Virus record (IMG/VR): IMGVR_UViG_3300031873_000356
Location: 1-45,978 of that record
Strand: one strand, 5' to 3'
DNA from: a virus
DNA length: 45,978 bases
In this document: in pieces, positions 25,930 to 33,749 of the stretch
Numbering within the stretch: the first letter of the stretch is position 1
Layout: each line of letters opens with the position of its first letter
Position numbers and translations under genes: made by a program
The notes under the pieces: model-generated
Databases searched by the model: none
What the model was told of the DNA's origin: nothing
The model's input: only the letters and a program-made list of their open reading frames with translations

Positions 25930-26258
25930 TTTAAGAAACTCCTTTGAGCTAATGTATAATGTGTTCCATTTTTTGTTCGCAAAAACATAATATAATAATC
26001 AAAACAAGTTTTTTGACATCGTTTAAGATTATAAAAGAGCCCACCTTTTTCTAAATCCTTTTTGTTTCTATTGGCCGAAGAATTAAACGGATTAAATAAG
26101 TCTCCATCATTAGAAACCAACACAAAACTCATGTCGCCTATAATATAGGCAACGGCTTCTTTTTTAAGAATTTTATTATCAGTTGGATCTGATTCGGATG
26201 CAGGAAGCTTGATGGCGTGTGGCGTTCCGTTAATGTCTATATATTTTTCATCGTGCAT
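25926..26258 (-). CDS. Hypothetical protein, 110 aa
   Basis: Unrecognised soluble protein: YIDINGTPHAIKLPASESDP, then AVAYIIGDMSFVLVSNDGDLF and a C-terminal DYYIMFLRTKNGTHYTLAQRS. Probably beta-rich. A strong ribosome site (TAGGAGAAAATA) precedes ATG 26258, which shares a base with the stop of the upstream zinc-ribbon gene. Confidence 0.5.
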   Translation of the reverse strand: MHDEKYIDINGTPHAIKLPASESDPTDNKILKKEAVAYIIGDMSFVLVSNDGDLFNPFNSSANRNKKDLEKGGLFYNLKRCQKTCFDYYIMFLRTKNGTHYTLAQRSFLK

Positions 26259-26620
26259 TATTTTCTCCTATTGACTTTAAAAATTACATCGCAATCAGGA
26301 CTTAATCCACCGCCATGTTGAATATTTTCATCTATTTCGAATTTAGTTTGATCATTTGCTGCTCCTGGATAAAATTGTCCTTTGATTGAGATAACCCTAT
26401 TTATATTTTTACAATTTTCGCAATAAACAGCTATTCTTGTGGTGATAGGATTTTTATTTTCTCCTACAAGTTCTTCGTTTGTTTTTGTTAATTGAAAAAT
26501 CATTAAATCCCTCTTACATATGGAGCAAGTTGCGACCACATTTCCCTTGTCAGAAATTCCAAGAGGCGTTCTTTCTTTGATATCTGTCTCTTCAATATAA
26601 TTTAAAACAATTTTTTTCAT
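26258..26620 (-). CDS. Zinc-ribbon hypothetical protein
   Basis: 120 residues with VATCSICKRDLMIFQL and VYCENCKNINRV, two CxxC pairs about 40 apart that would form one zinc ribbon. It ends in a basic FKVNRRK. No enzyme motif. The start is set at 26620: its ribosome site TGGAGACATATACC is formed by the last codons of the overlapping GIY-YIG gene (ATGA overlap). A longer frame starting at 26635 would lose that site. Confidence 0.6.
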   Translation of the reverse strand: MKKIVLNYIEETDIKERTPLGISDKGNVVATCSICKRDLMIFQLTKTNEELVGENKNPITTRIAVYCENCKNINRVISIKGQFYPGAANDQTKFEIDENIQHGGGLSPDCDVIFKVNRRK

Positions 26621-27294
26621 GGTATATGTCTCCATTTTCTACCGTTTATAATATCATAAATCGCATCTATGCTAACATTATACTTATTTGCTATTTCTTT
26701 TGTTGACCGACCTTCTTTTTTCATTTTTCTAATTTCTGGAATATTTTTATCTACCAGTTTTGCTTTTGGATTTTTTGATCCCCTTCTGTCTACTAATTTT
26801 TGTGCTTTTGTCATATTTTTTATAGCTATTTTAGATCTTTTCTTTCCTTTTAAGGCTAAGCTTAATCTTATTTTATCTTCTTGTGTATGTTTATATCCAA
26901 CCCTACCAATCCGAGCTAAACTCATTTTTAATTTAGATTTTTCACTATGTGATCGTCCTGTCATACCAGGATTAGTTCTATGTCTGATATCTCCTGGTTT
27001 AGCAATATTAAAACCATATTTATTATTACGACTATTGAATTTTTCTATCCAGAAATTTTCTTTTTCTGTTAAAAAATTATTGTCTACTTTTTCTATTATT
27101 TCAAAATTAAAATTATTTTCCTTGTATTTATTCCAAGCTTTTTGCAAATGTGGATTATAATGTTTATTATTTCTTAATCCGCTTTTATGTATGGTCCATC
27201 TATCAAATATATTTACAGAACTTCCTATATAAATTTTTCCTGTTGGTAAACAAATTATTTTATAGACTCCAGATATATGACCCTTAATAAACAT
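26617..27294 (-). CDS. GIY-YIG homing endonuclease with NUMOD3 repeats and HTH
   Basis: 225 residues. SGVYKIICLPTGKIYIGSSVNIFDRW starts a complete GIY-YIG domain (later NKYKENNFNFEIIEKV with Glu, and NFWIEKFNS). Then NUMOD3-type DNA-binding repeats (GMTGRSHSEKSKLKMS, GYKHTQEDKIRLSLALKGKK), a GSKNPKAKL linker, and an HTH (RSTKEIANKYNVSIDAIYDIINGRKWRHIP). The architecture matches I-TevI-like free-standing endonucleases and is the same as the gene at 28886. It overlaps the downstream zinc-ribbon gene as ATGA. Confidence 0.85.
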   Translation of the reverse strand: MFIKGHISGVYKIICLPTGKIYIGSSVNIFDRWTIHKSGLRNNKHYNPHLQKAWNKYKENNFNFEIIEKVDNNFLTEKENFWIEKFNSRNNKYGFNIAKPGDIRHRTNPGMTGRSHSEKSKLKMSLARIGRVGYKHTQEDKIRLSLALKGKKRSKIAIKNMTKAQKLVDRRGSKNPKAKLVDKNIPEIRKMKKEGRSTKEIANKYNVSIDAIYDIINGRKWRHIP

Positions 27295-27508
27295 TAATTA
27301 TTTTCGCCTTCTTTTATCATTTTGTCTATTTCGTCAAGTCCATCAATATCATCTTCTGATTCTCGGAAGTCATCATTCTCCAGGGCCAACGCATCCCGCT
27401 CTTCTTCAGACATCACATTCAACTTTTTTTTCCGAACACAGACTCCCAATTAGCATCTTCTATTTCTTTTGATACTTGACATTTTCGCCTAAGAGAACCT
27501 TTCCCCAT
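27294..27508 (-). CDS. Small MGKGS protein, possible -1 frameshift product
   Basis: Two short frames abut. The first (27508-27419, 29 aa) reads MGKGSLRRKCQVS and NWESVFGKKS with ribosome site AAGGATTTTAAA. The second (27413-27294, 39 aa) is acidic: MSEEERDALALENDDF ... EIDKMIKEGENN. They meet at eight A residues (27424-27431), an in-frame A-AAA-AAA slippery heptamer. A -1 slip there would join them into a protein of about 72 residues ending at the second stop. MGKGS...NW..iFGKK is a small phage protein pattern I have seen. A sequencing error in the homopolymer, or two separate peptides, are the alternatives. Confidence 0.5.
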
Positions 27509-27519
27509 TTTAAAATCCT

Positions 27520-27696
27520 TTAAATTATTGGCCAGTTAATATCATTATTTTCTTTTAATCTTTCATCAAACAATTTTTTTAATTCCAGTGGGTCGTCATC
27601 AATAATTCTGTTGAGACAAAAACATTTTACTGTTCTAACAAACAAAAGGATCTCTCCCGTTCCTTTACAGTCCGGACACTTAGGGTCTGGCATCAT
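27520..27696 (-). CDS. Small CxxCxGxG zinc protein
   Basis: 58 residues: MMPDPKCPDCKGTGEILLFVRTVKCFCLNR, then an acidic-basic tail ending NNDINWPII. CPDCKGTG resembles one DnaJ-type zinc repeat; with the CFC downstream it could bind one zinc. Not long enough for a chaperone. It starts just 7 nt after the membrane-protein gene stop, and its stop is 12 nt before the MGKGS frame. Confidence 0.55.
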   Translation of the reverse strand: MMPDPKCPDCKGTGEILLFVRTVKCFCLNRIIDDDPLELKKLFDERLKENNDINWPII

Positions 27697-27702
27697 AACG
27701 TA

Positions 27703-28257
27703 TTATACTATGGATTTAATTACTTTTTCGACGAAAGTTCCGTTGGCTTTAGTGAATTTTGCCAAAAGATTTTTATGCTTCTCCGTCAAAGGTCCGCCAT
27801 TAGATGTTTGAGATTCAATAGCACCCTTAACTCTTCTTTGGGTTTCTGGGTCAACATTTTTAACCGCCTTGGTTACTAAATTTAACATATTCGTACTATT
27901 CTTAGCTTTAAGATAATATTTGAGAAATATACCGATGGCCAAAAGAAAAATAATAGCCATTAGAGAAGTACCGACAATAACAGCCCAAGCACCGCCATAT
28001 TTAATTGTTCCAGAATTATTTACAGTATTACTTACTTCTACTAATTGGTTTTTCAGCGTGCCGACTTCTTCAATATTATTATCAACAACAGACTCAAGTT
28101 GATTAAAATTGTCTTCAACGACACCAACCCTAGCTTCCAGTTTAGCGGCCCCTGGCGAGACACACGATGTTGTGAGAAAGAGTAGGATATAGATTACTAA
28201 GCCCATTAGGGCCAATATCAGGATTCCGGTGCCAACCATAAGTTTATTTCTTAACAT
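27703..28257 (-). CDS. Membrane protein with two transmembrane segments and a coiled coil
   Basis: 184 residues. TM1 is near residues 8-32 (VGTGILILALMGLVIYILLFL) and ends in TTSCVSPG, which partly resembles a lipobox. A heptad-like region (LEARVGVVEDNFNQLESVVD through LVEVSNTVNN) lies between TM1 and TM2 (WAVIVGTSLMAIIFLLAIGIFL). The C-terminal 60 residues are basic and helical. Holin-like or envelope-anchored roles are possible, but I see no family match, and no endolysin is nearby. The start at 28257 overlaps the RNase H gene by 14 nt. Confidence 0.6.
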   Translation of the reverse strand: MLRNKLMVGTGILILALMGLVIYILLFLTTSCVSPGAAKLEARVGVVEDNFNQLESVVDNNIEEVGTLKNQLVEVSNTVNNSGTIKYGGAWAVIVGTSLMAIIFLLAIGIFLKYYLKAKNSTNMLNLVTKAVKNVDPETQRRVKGAIESQTSNGGPLTEKHKNLLAKFTKANGTFVEKVIKSIV

Positions 28258-28666
28258 TTTTTTTCTTAATCCCAAAAACTCTATTGACAAGTTCATCTGC
28301 AAGTTTATTGTTTTCTCTAGATTCCCATTTTATTGAGAATTCTTTAAATTGCTCTAATAATTCTAAAACTTTATCCCTGTGCTTAATCAATTCTTCGTTA
28401 TTTGTTTTTGCTGCCTTTGTAATCTGTTTTACAATCAATTGACTATCAACTGTTATATGAATTATTTCAATTTTTTCTTTAAGAGCATGTGTCAAACCGG
28501 CGATCAACCCCCGGTACTCGGCTATATTACTTGTGCCTTTTTTTCCACATTTTTTAGAACCTTGAAAAACAATTTCCTTAACATCTTCTGGATTGAATGC
28601 AATCCAAGCACAAGCCATTTTAAATTCACGAATTCCGCCATCCGTGCGAAGTATAACTTCTTTCAT
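28244..28666 (-). CDS. RNase HI-like protein
   Basis: 140 residues. All four carboxylates of the RNase H fold are visible: LRTDGGIR (Asp), NIAEYRGLIAGL (Glu), ITVDSQLIVKQI (Asp) and NNKLADELVNRV (Asp). The lack of a basic protrusion and the GGIR start resemble RNase HI/RnhA-like proteins of archaea and phages. It would remove RNA from RNA-DNA hybrids, e.g. primers made by the phage primase. Ribosome-site-like AAAGAAAG precedes the ATG; the start overlaps the preceding gene stop (ATGA). Confidence 0.8.
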   Translation of the reverse strand: MKEVILRTDGGIREFKMACAWIAFNPEDVKEIVFQGSKKCGKKGTSNIAEYRGLIAGLTHALKEKIEIIHITVDSQLIVKQITKAAKTNNEELIKHRDKVLELLEQFKEFSIKWESRENNKLADELVNRVFGIKKKNVKK

Positions 28667-28842
28667 AGTGTATCTTTCTTTTTTGTATATAGTATGGTTC
28701 CATTTTTATTTGCTACCCACAGTTGAATAAAGTTTAAAGTTTTTCCAATCATCCATTTACCAATCGGGGCAGAATCTACGATAATATTATTTTTAATTAT
28801 TACACCAAATACCGCATAAGGCAAAACTATGCGCCATAACAT
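28663..28842 (-). CDS. Small phage hypothetical protein, 59 aa
   Basis: Reads MLWRIVLPYAVFGVIIKNN, then IVDSAPIGKWMIGKTL and NFIQLWVANKNGTILY. The PYAxxG...(D/E)xAPIxxWxxGK pattern is a small protein found in many phage genomes, with no known function. The stop overlaps the RNase H start (ATGA), which supports the frame. A 13-codon frame beginning MNVILLKN lies between this gene and the GIY-YIG gene, directly on that gene's stop; I do not call it. Confidence 0.6.
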   Translation of the reverse strand: MLWRIVLPYAVFGVIIKNNIIVDSAPIGKWMIGKTLNFIQLWVANKNGTILYTKKKDTL

Positions 28843-28885
28843 ATTATCTATTTGCCCCAGGACACATTTTTTAAAAGAATTACGT

Positions 28886-29584
28886 TCATTTTATATGTTT
28901 CCAGATTTTATTATTAATTATAAGGGAAATACTAGACCGTGAAATATTAAAGATTTTTGCAATTTCTATGTTCGATTTTCCTTCCGAATGCAATTTTCTA
29001 ATTTGTATTATCTTATTGTCGTTTAATTTGGAATTAGGATTTTTTGATCCTTTATATAGCCCTTTCTTTGCCCTTTTCATATTTTCTATTGTTTTTATAG
29101 AGACTATTTTACCTTTGTGTACTATACCTATTTTTTGTTTTGTTTCTTCTGAGTGTTTTTTACCAAAACGAATCTTCGATATATTTTTTCTATGTTCGTC
29201 TGTAAAAATTTTTCCCTTGTGGGCATTACTCATTTTTAATCTAGATTCCTTACTATGCAATCTTCCTAACATAGTTCTATCTGGATTTTTACCAATATTA
29301 AAACCATATTCGGGATTACAACAATTAGTTTTCTTAAACCATTTTAATTCATTTTCTGTTAATAAATCGGGTTTTATTATTTCGATTATTTCAAATTTAA
29401 AATTTTGCTCTCTATATTTATTCCAGGCGTTTTGTAAATAAGTATTACTATGTATATTTTTTCTTAATCGGTGCCTATGTTCGCCCCATCTATTATTTAT
29501 GTTTACAGAACTTCCTACGTAGATTTTTCCCGTTGGTAAACACATTATTTTGTAGATTCCAGATATACAACCTTTAATGACCAT
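28886..29584 (-). CDS. GIY-YIG homing endonuclease with NUMOD3 repeats and HTH, copy 2
   Basis: 232 residues, same plan as the gene at 26617: SGIYKIMCLPTGKIYVGSSVNINNRW (GIY-YIG), EQNFKFEIIEII (catalytic Glu), NUMOD3-like MLGRLHSKESRLKMSNAHKG and KKHSEETKQKIG repeats, the GSKNPNSKL linker, and an HTH tail (KSNIEIAKIFNISRSSISLIINNKIWKHIK). The start at 29584 overlaps the stop of the Cas4/RecB-like gene. The stop is followed by 43 nt before the next small gene. Confidence 0.85.
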   Translation of the reverse strand: MVIKGCISGIYKIMCLPTGKIYVGSSVNINNRWGEHRHRLRKNIHSNTYLQNAWNKYREQNFKFEIIEIIKPDLLTENELKWFKKTNCCNPEYGFNIGKNPDRTMLGRLHSKESRLKMSNAHKGKIFTDEHRKNISKIRFGKKHSEETKQKIGIVHKGKIVSIKTIENMKRAKKGLYKGSKNPNSKLNDNKIIQIRKLHSEGKSNIEIAKIFNISRSSISLIINNKIWKHIK

Positions 29585-30497
29585 ATTGCTTTCCGTTTGG
29601 ACAAATTTCTTTGAAGTTACAATAAACACACTTCTTGGTATTTTCTGTCATTTCAAAATATTTTTCATTGTCCCTATTGTTATGGGCTTGATTTAATATT
29701 ACTGATTCATTTTTAATTACTGATGCGTGACCAAGAAGTTGTTGTTTGTTTATAGTTAATTCTAATTCCCCGACTTCTGCCATGTGCATAAGATAAACCG
29801 GCACTATAACTATATCTGATAATTTTTTGGCGAATCCTTTTTTAAGGGCATACATACTATACGTTATGAGTTGATCTATAACATTGTCGTTTACCTTGCC
29901 GGTTTTCCAGTCAATTAAATAAACTTTTTCTTGATATTTAAAACCACAGTCTATTTTTACTGAAACCTCGCTTTTGTCGTCCATTTCAAATTTTTGAAAA
30001 TCTTCTAAAGCGATCCAATCCTCTTTTTTAAGAGTTTGTATAATTTCAGCCATTTTAGATATATAAAAACCACGAATAGAATCTAAAACTATTTTTTTAC
30101 ACTTATCTGTTTCTTCTTTTGACAACCCATCTTTATAATAATGTTCAAACAAATTTGTTGATTTTGGATTATTTTTCCATTTTTTTTTCGTAGAAGAAAC
30201 CCACCCAGATCGTAATTTATTTAATCCTAGATTTTTTGCGTCTTGCAAAGATAACCAATTTCCAGTTAACTTGTAAGTTTTGATTACGTGTTCTATTACT
30301 TCATGCACAATACTTCCGGGCCACATGTGTTTGTTCGTTAATTGCTTTAATAAATATGCCTGTTGTTTTCTTTGTGGAGCGTTTTTGTGCCAACCTTCCC
30401 AACTTTCGTAATAATTAAGAAAATATTTATAAGCGCATTCTCTAAGAAGTTTTACGCGACTTTCGGACCAAGCAAATTGTAATTTAATATCGGCCAT
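29574..30497 (-). CDS. RecB/Cas4-like PD-(D/E)XK nuclease, copy 2
   Basis: 307 residues. FAWSESRVKLLRECAYKYFLNYY (first Cys, RxxxCxxxY helix), GSIVHEVIEHVI (His), VSVKIDCGFKYQEKVYLIDWKTG (D...DWK, the D-x-K core) and DQLITYSMYALKKG match the PD-(D/E)XK fold. CVYCNFKEICP near the end gives the remaining cluster cysteines. It differs strongly from copy 1 at 15955, so the two are old paralogues or separate acquisitions. ATG 30497 shares one base with the upstream lipoprotein stop (TAATG); GGACCTATTA is the ribosome site. Confidence 0.75.
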   Translation of the reverse strand: MADIKLQFAWSESRVKLLRECAYKYFLNYYESWEGWHKNAPQRKQQAYLLKQLTNKHMWPGSIVHEVIEHVIKTYKLTGNWLSLQDAKNLGLNKLRSGWVSSTKKKWKNNPKSTNLFEHYYKDGLSKEETDKCKKIVLDSIRGFYISKMAEIIQTLKKEDWIALEDFQKFEMDDKSEVSVKIDCGFKYQEKVYLIDWKTGKVNDNVIDQLITYSMYALKKGFAKKLSDIVIVPVYLMHMAEVGELELTINKQQLLGHASVIKNESVILNQAHNNRDNEKYFEMTENTKKCVYCNFKEICPNGKQYGH

Positions 30498-30646
30498 TAA
30501 TAGGTCCAAATCTCAATATAATCATTACAACATGGTTCTTCGATATAATATATTGGAGATGGAACATATACTGTATCTGTTACAAAATCTATCTCACAAC
30601 CGCTAATTAAAACTAAAAAACCAATTCCAATTAAAAATCTTTTCAT
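30497..30646 (-). CDS. Small lipoprotein, 49 aa
   Basis: A complete short lipoprotein: KR-rich start, hydrophobic stretch FLIGIGFLVLISGC (lipobox LISGC, Cys 17), then a mature part of about 32 residues with DTVYVPSPIYYIEEPCCND. In phages, short outer-membrane lipoproteins can be o-spanins or exclusion factors, but no partner is evident. The ribosome site AAAAGGAAAAAATAAA is formed by the last Lys/Arg codons of the GIY-YIG-HNH gene upstream. It has a TAATG overlap with the nuclease downstream. Confidence 0.7.
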   Translation of the reverse strand: MKRFLIGIGFLVLISGCEIDFVTDTVYVPSPIYYIEEPCCNDYIEIWTY

Positions 30647-30647
30647 T

Positions 30648-31589
30648 TTATTTTTTCCTTTTCATTTTTATTGGTATCATTAAAGCCTCTTCAATAGATT
30701 GGCCCCTTTTCAATCTGGCTCTCAACGTATTAACATTGATATTATATTCATTCGCTAAATCGGTTAAACATTGATTTTTCCCATTTATTAAATAGTTTTT
30801 ATTACTTCGCATATTTCTATTTTGTTGAAAATTAGTCGCCCATCTCCAGTTGTTCGGTTTATAATTTCCACTATTATCTATTCTATCAATAGACATTCCT
30901 TCTGGCGGATCTCCAACATCCTTATAAAAATTCTCAAACTTTAGCCAGCGATCACACACTATAATGTCTCGTTCGCCATAATCTTTATAATATTTATTTT
31001 TAAAATTATAACATCTATCTTTCATAGCTGACCATATTTTATAAATTTTATTTTTACTTTTACCATGTTTTATATGTGCACAACCACAGCTTATCATTTT
31101 CTTTTTTATTAAATCGCCACTTGCCGCAACTGTTTTTGTACCACAGTCGCATAAACATAGCCATCTAGACCCACCCCATTTATCTTGACCAACATATTCA
31201 ATTACCAATAATCTTTCGAATCTTTTGCCGATTAAATCTACAAATCTTCCTTTTCCACGACAACAGGCGTCAGAGGAAATATTAAAGCCTATTTTTCTAT
31301 TACAACAACCAGTATTATCTATCCACCACTGTTCTCTTACAGACAATTTATTTATATTATTAATGGTTTCAATAATCTCAAATCTAAAATTTTTCTCGCC
31401 ATATTTATTCCAATCTTTTTGTAGGCGTTTATTCAAATGTTTATTGCGTTTCAACAAACTTGTATGTTCTTTTAATCTTCTATCAATATTTGTACTAGAT
31501 CCTATGTAGAATTTATTATTAACACATATTATCTTATAAATTCCTAGTATTTTCGATTTTTGCCCAGCTATACTAATTAAGTTTTTCAT
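30648..31589 (-). CDS. GIY-YIG plus DLTG-HNH dual-domain homing endonuclease, copy 3
   Basis: 313 residues. GIY-YIG (LGIYKIICVNNKFYIGSSTN, FRFEIIETI), then DLIGKRFERL, CLCDCGTK...ISCGCA, YKIWSAMKDRCYNF, YKDYGERDIIVCDRW, the [19 protein letters not shown] core, and the tail KRGQSIEEALMIPIKMKRKK. It keeps full length, unlike the ochre-interrupted relative at 22735. The ribosome site GGAAAGATTAA precedes ATG 31589. It separates the SLOG gene from the small lipoprotein. Confidence 0.85.
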   Translation of the reverse strand: MKNLISIAGQKSKILGIYKIICVNNKFYIGSSTNIDRRLKEHTSLLKRNKHLNKRLQKDWNKYGEKNFRFEIIETINNINKLSVREQWWIDNTGCCNRKIGFNISSDACCRGKGRFVDLIGKRFERLLVIEYVGQDKWGGSRWLCLCDCGTKTVAASGDLIKKKMISCGCAHIKHGKSKNKIYKIWSAMKDRCYNFKNKYYKDYGERDIIVCDRWLKFENFYKDVGDPPEGMSIDRIDNSGNYKPNNWRWATNFQQNRNMRSNKNYLINGKNQCLTDLANEYNINVNTLRARLKRGQSIEEALMIPIKMKRKK

Positions 31590-31979
31590 TTAATCTTTCC
31601 AAAATATATAAACATTTTTATTAGCTTTTTTGGCAAGATAAATACTATTCTTTGTTCCGGACGACACACCATCCCAAAAAGCTATGATGGCGTCTGATTG
31701 ATCTATTATTGATTTATTTCTTTTGAACCCGGCGCTTTTTCCATATTGATTCCAATCTGGTAAAATTTCTGTTATAGGAATATTTTTTTCTTCTGCATAT
31801 CTTCTTGCGAGACTATCTGCGCCTTTCGCGCCTCCACTTACAATTTCAGAAAAAGGAAAACTATCAAGAATCTCTTTCATAAATTTATAATTAACAAAAT
31901 TGCGAGACCCTATAACACCCATTTTATTATAATGTTTATTATCTTTTACCACCATAAATTCTATTGAATTATTATTCAT
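31590..31979 (-). CDS. SLOG/DUF2493-like (YspA-type) protein
   Basis: 129 residues. MGVIGSRNFVNYKFM, IVSGGAKGADSLARRYAEE, WNQYGKSAGFKRNKSII and AIIAFWDGVSSGTKNSI match the SLOG Rossmann-like fold of DUF2493/YspA proteins, which bind nucleotides or nucleotide-derived ligands and are linked to NAD/ADP-ribose sensing. Catalytic activity is not known for the family. The N-terminal 20 residues are an unconserved addition. Start 31979 lies 2 nt after the glycosyltransferase stop and is preceded by GTGAAGAATAAA. Confidence 0.7.
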   Translation of the reverse strand: MNNNSIEFMVVKDNKHYNKMGVIGSRNFVNYKFMKEILDSFPFSEIVSGGAKGADSLARRYAEEKNIPITEILPDWNQYGKSAGFKRNKSIIDQSDAIIAFWDGVSSGTKNSIYLAKKANKNVYIFWKD

Positions 31980-31980
31980 T

Positions 31981-32706
31981 TTATTCTTCACTCGCAATTA
32001 TTGCGTTATCTATTGTTTCCTGATTTTCTATTGATCCACTTGCGAAATGGAGTAAATATGGCTTGTTGATTCTAATTCTATGTAACCACTCCTCTATATA
32101 TCCTTTGCTACCAGAACATGGATGTGAGTTGAACACATTTCCATTTAAAAGTTTGATTTTATAGATATCGTTTTTATTTTTGTATAAATCTGTAATCAAT
32201 TCCGAAAGTGCTCTCTGGTCTCTCGACGGAGCGCTATGTAAACTTTTTTGTCTTTCTACCCACTGGTTTATAAAATCTTTTATTTGATCACAATTTTTAA
32301 GTGCTACGAACCCTGCGCTTATATTATTTGTTCTATATTTTTCCTTGACTTCCGGATAAATTGTAACAAAAATATTTGCATTTTCTTTGAACAAATTATT
32401 AAGATCCTTCACAATTAAGCAATCAATATCTAAAAGAAGAATATTTTCAAATTTATTATTATTAATAAAATATTTTAATGATTCAGCCTTTCTTGCGCAA
32501 TTTATACCAAAACATGTCGAATCATCATCAAATATTTCAATAAATTTTACTTTATTTAAATTTTTATACTTGTTAAGATCAGATTGATCTATTTCGTTTG
32601 TGTAGATAAAAATATTTTCTACGGAAGATTGGTCGTTCCAATTTTTAAGTGTTTTTTCTAGTTTTGAAAAATAACTTGCTGAGCAATAAGAAATTATGTC
32701 AAACAT
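31981..32706 (-). CDS. Glycosyltransferase, nucleotide-diphospho-sugar transferase type
   Basis: 241 residues. ILLLDIDCLIVKDLN is a DxD metal motif of the GT8/PF03407-like type. NISAGFVALKNCDQIKDFI and PSRDQRALSELI (the acceptor-side D-Q-R segment) and HPCSGSKGYIEEW, HFASG fit the same family. It is isolated from the glycan island at 0-10 kb. A soluble enzyme with no membrane helix. Its upstream neighbour starts at 33736 and ends one base before this gene's ATG at 32706. Confidence 0.7.
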   Translation of the reverse strand: MFDIISYCSASYFSKLEKTLKNWNDQSSVENIFIYTNEIDQSDLNKYKNLNKVKFIEIFDDDSTCFGINCARKAESLKYFINNNKFENILLLDIDCLIVKDLNNLFKENANIFVTIYPEVKEKYRTNNISAGFVALKNCDQIKDFINQWVERQKSLHSAPSRDQRALSELITDLYKNKNDIYKIKLLNGNVFNSHPCSGSKGYIEEWLHRIRINKPYLLHFASGSIENQETIDNAIIASEE

Positions 32707-32707
32707 T

Positions 32708-33736
32708 TTATTCTGGTTCTAGTCCATTGTGTTTTAGAAAATTTTCAAAACCTTTACCCTTTGGCTCTTTCCAGTCGCAGTCGGTGGCTAACCCGACCCC
32801 TTTCCCTCCATAGTCTTTGTATTCGGCGTGGTCTGGATCTTCATATCTTCCGAGCGTGTCTTCGTAAGCCTTATAAGTTTTAATCATTCTTTTTTCAAAA
32901 GTTCCATTTGCTTTAGCTTCCTCTATATCTTCTTCTATGGTTGATCTCCACTCTAATGGATATCCCAATTTAACACCATGTTTACCTAATTTTTTAACGT
33001 CTTCTTCTGTAGCTCTGCGAGTGACTATACTGTTTCTCCCCATATATCTGTCGTTATGAATAAGATCGTACTCATCTATCTCCTCTTCCTCTTCTATTTC
33101 TGAATCATTTTCTTCGTTTTCACAACAACATTCATCCAAAGCCCCATTCGCTTCTGCCTCGGCAACCTCTTCTTCAGTTACTTTTCGAAGAACTGTCAAA
33201 TTACCAAATTTTTGGCCTGTTAAATCTTCTTCTGGTTCCTCTTCTTCGTCGTCTCCTGTTAATATTCTTTTTGCTCCACTATAGATACCTTCTGCAAGAA
33301 CAGTAATTCCAAGAGCAATTGTAAAATTTTGATCATCGTCATATACTTGTTTAAGGGCATCATTATTAAACGAATCGGCAATAGCAATGGCGGAACATGT
33401 TTGAAAAATGAAAACTATACTCTCTAAAATTTCGGCACTAAAAAATTTATCTTTAACATATTCTTCAACAAGTTCGCCAAGTGCTTCAAAAGAATTATCG
33501 GATTTTATATCTTCTTTCTTATCTTTCTTAAATTCTTCTGCCATTTCAAGTATTGCTTCTACTACTTCTTGTTCTTTGTGGCAAAGAAATTTATTAGTTA
33601 TAATATCACACTTAAGTTTTACAAGCTGTAATGAATTTGCAACATTCTTTAATTCTTCTTTTGTGTCAATAGCAATAGTTTCTACTCCATCTTTGTTTGT
33701 TATTTTTGTTTTCTTTGTTAAATTTTTCTTTTTCAT
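32708..33736 (-). CDS. Phage protein with a C-terminal domain derived from a DLTG-HNH endonuclease
   Basis: 342 residues. Residues 1-165 are charged and helical, unrecognised (VANSLQLVKLKCDIITNKF, FNNDALKQVYDDDQNFTIALG). Then EDLTGQKFGNLTVLRKV, an acidic stretch with CCCENEEN and EEEEEIDEY, and KTYKAYEDTLGRYEDPDHAEYKDYGGKGVGL ... GKGFENFLKHNGLEPE. These correspond to the DLTG and YxxW..M..RC..P.....YKDYGG...FENF parts of the homing endonucleases here, but end exactly before the LDRID nuclease core. The CDCG/SCGC pairs are absent. Three internal (T)(E/I)EEDxxEA-like repeats (near residues 184, 246, 265). Ribosome site AAAGGAAAATAA. Confidence 0.65.
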   Translation of the reverse strand: MKKKNLTKKTKITNKDGVETIAIDTKEELKNVANSLQLVKLKCDIITNKFLCHKEQEVVEAILEMAEEFKKDKKEDIKSDNSFEALGELVEEYVKDKFFSAEILESIVFIFQTCSAIAIADSFNNDALKQVYDDDQNFTIALGITVLAEGIYSGAKRILTGDDEEEEPEEDLTGQKFGNLTVLRKVTEEEVAEAEANGALDECCCENEENDSEIEEEEEIDEYDLIHNDRYMGRNSIVTRRATEEDVKKLGKHGVKLGYPLEWRSTIEEDIEEAKANGTFEKRMIKTYKAYEDTLGRYEDPDHAEYKDYGGKGVGLATDCDWKEPKGKGFENFLKHNGLEPE

Positions 33737-33749
33737 TTATTTTCCTTTA

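Noticed and set aside
28850-28889. 13-codon frame MNVILLKN... on the GIY-YIG stop
   Set aside because: Too short and in a different frame from the next gene; may only be a translation bridge.
14997-31589. Group I introns around the endonuclease genes
   Set aside because: Each endonuclease lies between complete, separate genes with its own start; no gene is split around it, except by the TnpB element and the intein.
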